Both the position numbers and the translations under genes were made by a program. From positions 32,290 to 57,074 of the forward strand of contig NW_014040413.1 of NCBI RefSeq assembly GCF_001186125.1: DNA of 24,785 bases, given 5' to 3'. Numbering within the stretch: position 1 is the first letter of the stretch; every line of letters starts with the position of its first letter. Shown here in pieces: positions 19,941 through 24,785 of the stretch. The DNA comes from Sphaeroforma arctica JP610 (taxonomy: Eukaryota; Opisthokonta; Ichthyosporea; Ichthyophonida). The notes under the pieces were generated by a model that was given only the letters and a program-made list of their open reading frames with translations, was not told the DNA's origin and made no database searches.

Positions 19941-21055
19941 GTAGTGATTCCAGGTGATATACATAAAAGAAACGCTCGCGTATCAGCGTAAAATTCTCCG
20001 CGAATAGTGAATAGTGTTCTTTGATTGAAACTTGTATACATTCTGAATCGATCTTCCTGACACACGTCTGATTATGCCTACATATGTATATTAGTGTCAA
20101 TGTGCGCAACGGATGCGCTTACAAATGTTTGACATTTCGAACAGGACTCTCAGTAGTGAACGCGTGCCTAGGTTCGCGTCAGAAATCATATGAAGTGTAG
20201 GGCAGTATGCAATAAACACACACACAACTAAAGAATCGATATCAAAGCTACCTCAGTGTACAGTCTGGTTGTGTCTGTCTCATCGCCCACATCGCCGACG
20301 CCATACCCAGCTTTGCCGCCAGACGTCTCGCATTTGGTTACTAGATCTCTCATGGCACTCTCATTTCGACCCAAAATAAAGACCTGAATTGTGATGGAGG
20401 GATACATACATATTTACATTAATACATACAATACAGACATACATACATACAATACAGACATACATACATACCATACAGACATACATACATACCATACAGA
20501 CACACATACACACAGACACACCAGCCGTATCAAAGACCTGCGTTAGACGCGCGCAATACGTTTATACACGCACGTGCGTTTGTGTATATGTATGCTATCC
20601 AGACCTCTCATGCATCTCTCATTTCGACCCAAAACAAGTATGTGAATACGAACAGAGATTACATCCGCAGCAAAAACTTATGAAACGTAAACATATCCGT
20701 TTCTAAGGCTTACATACAGCTCGTAAAGTACACATATGCTATATGTGCTCGTGGTGTATATATGTATGCATATACGTACCACGACTATAGGTTTTCCCTG
20801 CTCTCTTGCTTCATCTCTTAAAGTTAGAAATATAATCTCGCACAAGGAATAGACTAATCTAATCTAGGACTCAATTTACAAATCAAGGGCCCAATTTGTT
20901 AATAGATATGCTTGCAGGTGTCAACCATAGAGTAGGCTCGAGTGCGGGTGCGTATGAGCCGAAGTACATGTGATGTATACTCCTGATTTCGTTAGAAAAG
21001 TTGAATTGTTTCCGCGCGGGCGTGTGTGTGTATGCATGTGTGTGTGTAGATATGT

Positions 21056-21094
<39 letters not shown>

Positions 21095-21709
21095 ACATGT
21101 GTGCATGTGTGTGTATCTAATGGTGCTGAAATGATGTATGTGTATGTATGTACGCGTCTGTAGAGTCGCATTATCGTTGTAGAATATGCACAAAACGTAT
21201 TGTGCCACTATGTTAGAGTACATATGTAGCTGCGTGCGTGTAGTGAGAGGTGAGAAATAGGTCAAGTAAATGCGCACTTCAAAAGAACTGTACGCACATA
21301 CGATATAAATTAGTTAAGGTAAATGAATTGTTTTCGTGTGTGTGTTTGTGTGTGTGTCTGTAGTGCATGGTGTTACATAGATTCAAAACTCATTCCACTG
21401 TTTGTCGATATAAGTGCTTACATAGGTATGTGTATGTTTTGTATGTCTGCGTACAAGACATGTCCAAGTGAACTTGTGAGTCCAATATGAGCACACGCAC
21501 ATGAACTGGTGTTGAGAAACAGGGTCGCTCCGTAGTGTAATACACTAAAGTAATGAATCTACGCATGCACTACAACTGAAGCGTGCAGACCGCACATCAT
21601 GAATTGCACTCGTGAACAATCCGCCTACCCGGAAGTTGCGCTTAGCCAACTCTACACACACAGCAGCGCCAATTCCTGAGCTACCACCGGTCACTATAGC
21701 ACCCTTCAT
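16234..21709 (-). CDS. classical short-chain dehydrogenase/reductase, about 9 exons
   Basis: NAD(P)H-dependent oxidoreductase of unknown substrate. Exons on the - strand: 21709-21629, 20383-20252, 19600-19523, 19006-18938, 17923-17801, 17185-17114, probable 17034-16993, probable microexon 16508-16488, and 16341-16234 (stop). All junctions are phase 0; predicted length is about 241 residues, normal for the family. Seen: cofactor loop TGGSSGIG (residues 7-14); second strand VFILGRN, whose Arg favours NADP; SAGIG in place of the usual NNAG; active-site Asn in YRANVRGVF; catalytic Ser in [13 protein letters not shown] (YxxxK); ISPGM; and a C-terminus [17 protein letters not shown] typical of YdfG/serine-dehydrogenase-like reductases. 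Start is the only ATG after an upstream in-frame stop. The two small exons near 17.0 and 16.5 kb are the least certain; the second needs a GC-AG intron. Substrate cannot be told. Confidence 0.92.
16640..16925. repeat. TA and CA microsatellites in a reductase intron
   Basis: Long (TA)n tracts at 16653-16760, (CA)n at 16832-16872 and further TA runs to 16920, within the predicted intron between the 17034-16993 exon and the 16508-16488 microexon. Confidence 0.95.
17186..17800. other. reductase intron, no further feature seen
   Basis: Unique intron sequence between exons 17923-17801 and 17185-17114. Two short related blocks (ACATACAAGGAAGTATATGC near 17740 and AACACACGAGGGATCTTATG near 17640) may be an old duplication. 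Confidence 0.4.
17866..18192 (-). repeat. exact 108-bp triplication of a 3' splice site and exon start
   Basis: CCCGGAATTCCTCTCCCGCA recurs at 17891, 17999 and 18107. On the coding (-) strand each unit holds intron end, acceptor CTAG, and the start of the reductase exon at 17923 (G-T-T-G-T-T-C-C-T...ATGCGGGAGAGGAATTCC). The two upstream copies have equivalent exon starts at 18031 and 18139 and would read [11 protein letters not shown] and [11 protein letters not shown], against [11 protein letters not shown] in the true exon. Copies are over 90% alike in the core, so the expansion is young. Confidence 0.95.
18600..18870. repeat. degenerate 29-30-bp tandem repeat, about 9 copies
   Basis: Units such as TACGTTTACAGCTATATACA followed by ACAAG recur through this reductase intron with many substitutions. 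An older array than its 108-bp neighbour. Confidence 0.8.
19035..19165. repeat. degenerate 25-bp tandem repeat, about 5 copies
   Basis: ATGCCACAGATTAGTGAAGT-like units in the reductase intron between exons 19600-19523 and 19006-18938. Confidence 0.75.
19785..19945. repeat. TA, ACAGAC and CA microsatellites
   Basis: (TA)n, then (CAGACA)n near 19834-19860, then (CA)n at 19888-19928, then (TA)n, within the reductase intron between exons 20383-20252 and 19600-19523. Confidence 0.95.
20400..20520. repeat. tandem ACATACATACMATACAG repeat, about 23 bp x4
   Basis: Near-identical units immediately upstream (on the coding strand) of the 20383 acceptor of the reductase gene. Confidence 0.85.
20601..20659 (-). 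repeat. copy of the start of reductase exon 2 in the upstream intron
   Basis: The + strand sequence from AGACCTCTCATGCATCTCTC through ATTTCGACCCAAAACAAGTA closely matches the real exon 2 start region at 20343-20383 (AGATCTCTCATGGCACTCTC, ATTTCGACCCAAAATAAAGA). Similarity continues about 15 bases into the intron. The copy lies about 258 bases away, with a microsatellite-like array between. Its acceptor is degraded (CATACTT instead of CAG). Confidence 0.85.
20670..21020. other. first intron of the reductase, unique part
   Basis: Unique sequence of the 1245-base first intron. A potential microexon near 20785-20805 was considered and rejected. Nothing else seen. Confidence 0.4.
21020..21115. repeat. 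GT and TA microsatellites
   Basis: GTGTGT and (TA)n runs (TA at about 21057-21086) in the first intron of the reductase gene. Further GT-rich sequence lies at 21335-21360. Confidence 0.9.
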
Positions 21710-22648
21710 CGTATCTAAGCTTTCTACTGCAACCGTTGCTTGTGTGTACTATATATGTGTGATACTAGTTATATGTCCACTTTTCACTTGTCACTTGTCC
21801 ACATCGATAGTTGGCCAGTTGTCCTCTTTCGACAGTGGTCCGTGGGGGTGTTCAGTGAGTAGATTATGCTAATCGATGGACGTGTCAATTGGCTACAGAT
21901 CAATACACAAATAATAGTCCAATAAAAGCCCAATGGTATCTAAAGTTCTATTAATAGCTGCTGAGGTAAGTGTACTATACGTTTAACATTCATTCTACCT
22001 GTCTCAAATAGGTGTATGTGACCCGTAGTTTTGAGTACGGTTTTTTAAAAAGTATAAAATGTATATTGATAATTTGTACTATATGTATTTACATATTTAG
22101 TGTCAACTTGATTCACGTGTTTCCGGTACATAAATACATTCAAAAATAACGTGGGCCAATCATATGAACGTTGAGATTGTCTACGCGGTGTATGTCCACC
22201 TGTAGTTCCAGAAACGGATTGTGGACAAGTCACAAAGGTATGCTATCGATGTACACACTGTACTGTATTTATTTATGTTTCCAGAACAGGAAACCAGTCT
22301 GTACATGGTTCTGAACAAAGTTATTGTAATTGGCTATCATTTTTTTTCGCGCAAAATAGTTAATCGGACTACAAGCTTAATGGTTAGTGGAATACGTATT
22401 TATCCTTGCTAGTAGATGCCTACCTATAAATTCACACGTTTTACGGATATACCATGATGAAGGTGAACGGTAAACGTACTTAAAAAAATATACACATTAT
22501 TATGTATATATACGTAATGAATTTATAAGTTGACGTATATATTTATTTATACTGCGTACTTCACCATAGCTGTGATGATTAGGTCTGTGTGTACTGTATA
22601 CCAGACCTGTCATATCCATATCCAATACATATACTTGAACTCCATACA
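21710..22648. promoter_or_regulatory. divergent intergenic region between the reductase and F-box genes
   Basis: The two genes start head-to-head with 939 bases between their ATGs, so this holds both promoters. It is AT-rich, with CACTTTTCACTTGTCACTTGTCCAC, in pieces of short repeats, at about 21778-21802 and several TA-rich stretches (22490-22555). No clear TATA box at a standard distance was fixed for either gene and no other gene was seen. Confidence 0.45.
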
Positions 22649-24040
22649 ATGACAACATTCGAGATAGCTGGGGTGAGCATACCCACCGAATTACTTGTAA
22701 GGATCTTCAGTGAGCTTGATCGAGACACTCTGCGTGCGTGCAAGCTAGTGTGCAAATACTTTAATATCGTCGCAAATGACCCCTTCTTGTACACTCGCCT
22801 GCCGTTAGCGCTGACGGCGTCTGAGGTACTGTGCGACCGTACGAGATCGGACTATGTGATGTCACGGTTGTCAAGATACCCATATTTGGAAGAGTTTTAT
22901 CTACCTTCGGGATTAGACAGTGGAGAGGGGTTGGAAGCGCTGTTGAGACTTGCACCCAAGCTGTCGCGGGTGAATTTGAGGTATATAGACGCTGACCGGT
23001 GGAAAGGCAAGGAAATAAAACATTTCCTGGAATCCTTGGTGGAAGTGTTACCGATACGAAAGATCTCTGTGCCTGTGAGCATGGATGCATATACCTTCCT
23101 CCATGTGATTGATGTGTTCCATACTGAGAGTTTCATACCCTCGACGATACAATCCGAGTCCCTACGTGAGCTATACGCAGCCGACACCCCCAGCACGGCC
23201 CAATTACTGCAAGGGTGTCCCAACATACAAAAGTTAATCCTTGCTTATGCACGCTTAGAGGAGCCATTGTATAGTGATTCCCTACGTACACTAGAAGTAT
23301 CCGAGGTGCACGTGAAGGATGCGATACTCAACTGTTCGGTACTTACATCGCTTTCAGTGGACTTTGTAGATAACTGGGGTAACCTAGCAACCAAGAACTT
23401 GAAATCATTAACACTCCACGATGACGGCGACTACGATCCACCCATAGACCTCGAGGACCTACCCAAGCTCCAACATCTATCAGTCAACTTCATAACCCAA
23501 CCACTTGCCAGCGAGCAATTAGTCTCCCTCACCCTTAGACAACGGGGTGTTAGTGAAGGTCTTATGGGCACGCCTAATCTGAAGACGCTATCGCTACAGA
23601 CCTCTATACCGACCTCTATACCCGCTGGACTACACACTCTCGTGTTAGATAACCTGTCATTCTTCCCACCCGAGCCCTCCTTCTTTGACACCGAGCTGCC
23701 GAATCGGCTACACAGGCTGACCACCTTACACTACAGAGACACCGTACGCACAGTCATTGCATCCCCTGCCCTGGAGATACTGCGTGTGAACCGGTTTTTC
23801 ACCCATCACGAGCTTGTAGCCACCGTGCGTGCGTGTCCGTGTTTGCGTAAGATATACCTGCTGCACGGGCGGCCTTGGGAGAGAGAGTCCAATACAATGG
23901 AGGCCAAGAACAGGCAGTGGGGGGACTTCGCAGTATTGGAGGAGTTGCCCAGTGTGTTCATACCACTCGACCTCAGTCGCACACAAGGACCGGTTTTCTC
24001 AGACTTGTTGCTGGCTGGTAAGGTGTCGTACTTCGGTTGA
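22649..24040 (+). CDS. F-box/leucine-rich protein (463 aa)
   Basis: Probable substrate receptor of an SCF (Skp1-cullin-1-F-box) ubiquitin ligase. Intronless. The frame is open further up to about 22589, but the first ATG is at 22649 (ACAATGACA, A at -3). Residues about 9-50 form the F-box: VSIPTELLVRIFSELD, then RDTLRACKLVCKYFNIVAND and PFLYTRLP, with the usual IP-E-L-I-F-L, CK-VCK-F and final aromatic pattern, which binds Skp1. Residues about 75-445 contain irregular leucine-rich repeats, seen in the recurring L-x-x-L-x-L spacing (LEEFYLPS, LSRVNLRYI, IQKLILAYARL, LRTLEVSEV, LTSLSVDFV, LKSLTLHDD, LQHLSVNFI, LKTLSLQTS, LHTLVLDNL, LEILRVNRF, LRKIYLLHG), the likely target-binding surface. Target unknown. 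The gene's tail is duplicated downstream. Confidence 0.88.
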   Translation: MTTFEIAGVSIPTELLVRIFSELDRDTLRACKLVCKYFNIVANDPFLYTRLPLALTASEVLCDRTRSDYVMSRLSRYPYLEEFYLPSGLDSGEGLEALLRLAPKLSRVNLRYIDADRWKGKEIKHFLESLVEVLPIRKISVPVSMDAYTFLHVIDVFHTESFIPSTIQSESLRELYAADTPSTAQLLQGCPNIQKLILAYARLEEPLYSDSLRTLEVSEVHVKDAILNCSVLTSLSVDFVDNWGNLATKNLKSLTLHDDGDYDPPIDLEDLPKLQHLSVNFITQPLASEQLVSLTLRQRGVSEGLMGTPNLKTLSLQTSIPTSIPAGLHTLVLDNLSFFPPEPSFFDTELPNRLHRLTTLHYRDTVRTVIASPALEILRVNRFFTHHELVATVRACPCLRKIYLLHGRPWERESNTMEAKNRQWGDFAVLEELPSVFIPLDLSRTQGPVFSDLLLAGKVSYFG

Positions 24041-24176
24041 TGTTGATAGTTGTTGGATGATATAGAGACCTGTGGTAGTGGGTGGTGGGATGATATAGAG
24101 ATACGGTCTATTATAAGATACTATGTACGGGTGTGTGTTGAAGATCAAGGTATAACTAGTATCGTATTTCAATGCA
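24041..24176. other. 3' flank of the F-box gene with short direct repeat
   Basis: GATGATATAGAGA occurs twice (about 24056 and 24090), separated by a GGTGGTGGGATG-rich stretch. Probably 3' UTR. No AATAAA seen. Confidence 0.4.
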
Positions 24177-24464
24177 ATGTCTGATCTGTATACAAAGATC
24201 TGTGCCGTTCAGTGGGGAGACAGCACGACAATAGAAGGGAACCCACCCAGTAGCTTCATACCGCTCGATCGGAGCACAAACCACCTTACTCATTATTCTG
24301 AGTACGATCACATGACAAGGCCTGGATCACCTCTATCAACATTTAAAGTGAGCCGAGGGGAGTGTGGTCTGAGGAATATGCTATGTGTGTACAGGCAGTT
24401 GACACCACAGAGTACTTATTATACACAGGCTATCACTATCAGCACTTGGGTGTATACTACCTAG
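24177..24464 (+). pseudogene. decayed duplicate of the F-box gene tail
   Basis: Within a 95-codon ATG-led open frame, the piece QWGDSTTIEGNPPSSFIPLD matches QWGDFAVLEELPSVFIPLD near the C-terminus of the intact F-box protein. The DNA agrees: CAGTGGGGAGAC and CCCAGTAGCTTCATACCGCT at 24212-24263 against CAGTGGGGGGAC and CCCAGTGTGTTCATACCACT at 23916-23967. The copy lies about 296 bases downstream of its source. The rest of the frame shows no leucine-rich or F-box pattern. Most likely a partial tandem duplication that has drifted; a new short gene made from it cannot be excluded. Confidence 0.6.
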
Positions 24465-24785
24465 CTGGGTGGTATGACTTGGGTATTTGTATTTCATGAT
24501 CCCAATTGTATTACTATGTAAAGCCTGCCACCCACCGTGCCCAGCCGAGGACTACTATGTTGCTGCATTAAACGCGTGTTTTATATACTATTACTGTTCT
24601 GTTTTACCACCCCTTTAACTTGCAATTGACAGTGGCTCCTATGAACTATGTTGTTCCATCTTACCATACTTCCTTGTTGGTACTATACAGTTGCAGTGAC
24701 AGGGCGTTGTACACATCTAACTATACTTGTCCTACGAATATTAATTTTTACTACACAGTAATATAATACTTCATCTACTGTGCTA
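24465..24785. other. no gene recognised at the right edge
   Basis: AT-rich unique sequence without a long open frame, repeat or RNA gene that I can support. Confidence 0.45.

Noticed and set aside
20785-20810. A 21-nt microexon in the first reductase intron (coding QGKPIVV, phase 0)
   Set aside because: Splice signals and phase would fit, but joining exon 1 directly to the exon at 20383 gives AKRNFRVFILGRN, which matches the family spacing; the insert would break it.
1-24785. tRNA or rRNA genes, transposase, reverse transcriptase or terminal repeats
   Set aside because: Looked for T-loop motifs, catalytic motifs and long terminal or inverted repeats by eye; none was convincing.

Overview
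This is eukaryotic nuclear DNA: four readable protein genes, two of them cut by many spliceosomal introns, with TATA boxes, AATAAA signals, AC/TA microsatellites and many short tandem arrays. Long repeat-stuffed introns together with compact intronless genes suggest a unicellular relative of animals, for example a Sphaeroforma-like ichthyosporean. That placement is an inference from gene style and from an aspartyl-tRNA synthetase that reads like opisthokont cytosolic enzymes; it was not searched.

Layout. 1-1208: non-coding, dominated by a 73-bp tandem array. 1209-9283 (+): cytosolic aspartyl-tRNA synthetase, 11 exons seen, complete at the 3' end, first exon not found. 9284-10892: non-coding or decayed DNA with a doubtful coding fossil and CTGA/TCAG-rich tracts. 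10978-12323 (+): a broken intronless gene for a secreted Cys-rich protein that still has a TATA box and an AATAAA signal. 12935-14692 (-): intact intronless 585-aa ankyrin-repeat protein with a C-terminus resembling a SOCS box. 14986-15183 (+): possible small decayed gene. 16234-21709 (-): classical short-chain dehydrogenase/reductase in about nine exons, all introns phase 0. 22649-24040 (+): intronless F-box/leucine-rich protein, followed by a decayed copy of its own tail at about 24177-24464.

The genes do not form an operon or a recognisable pathway. Two proteins (F-box; ankyrin plus SOCS-like) would, if the calls hold, both be substrate receptors of cullin ubiquitin ligases, but nothing ties them together functionally.

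The most unusual signal is in the introns. In at least six places in two unrelated genes, the tandem repeat inside the intron is a copy of the adjacent exon-intron junction: the splice site plus 20-60 bases of exon, repeated one to several times. The clearest is an exact 108-bp triplication of a 3' splice site and exon start in the reductase gene. No CRISPR array, defence system, virus copy, transposase, rRNA or tRNA gene was recognised.
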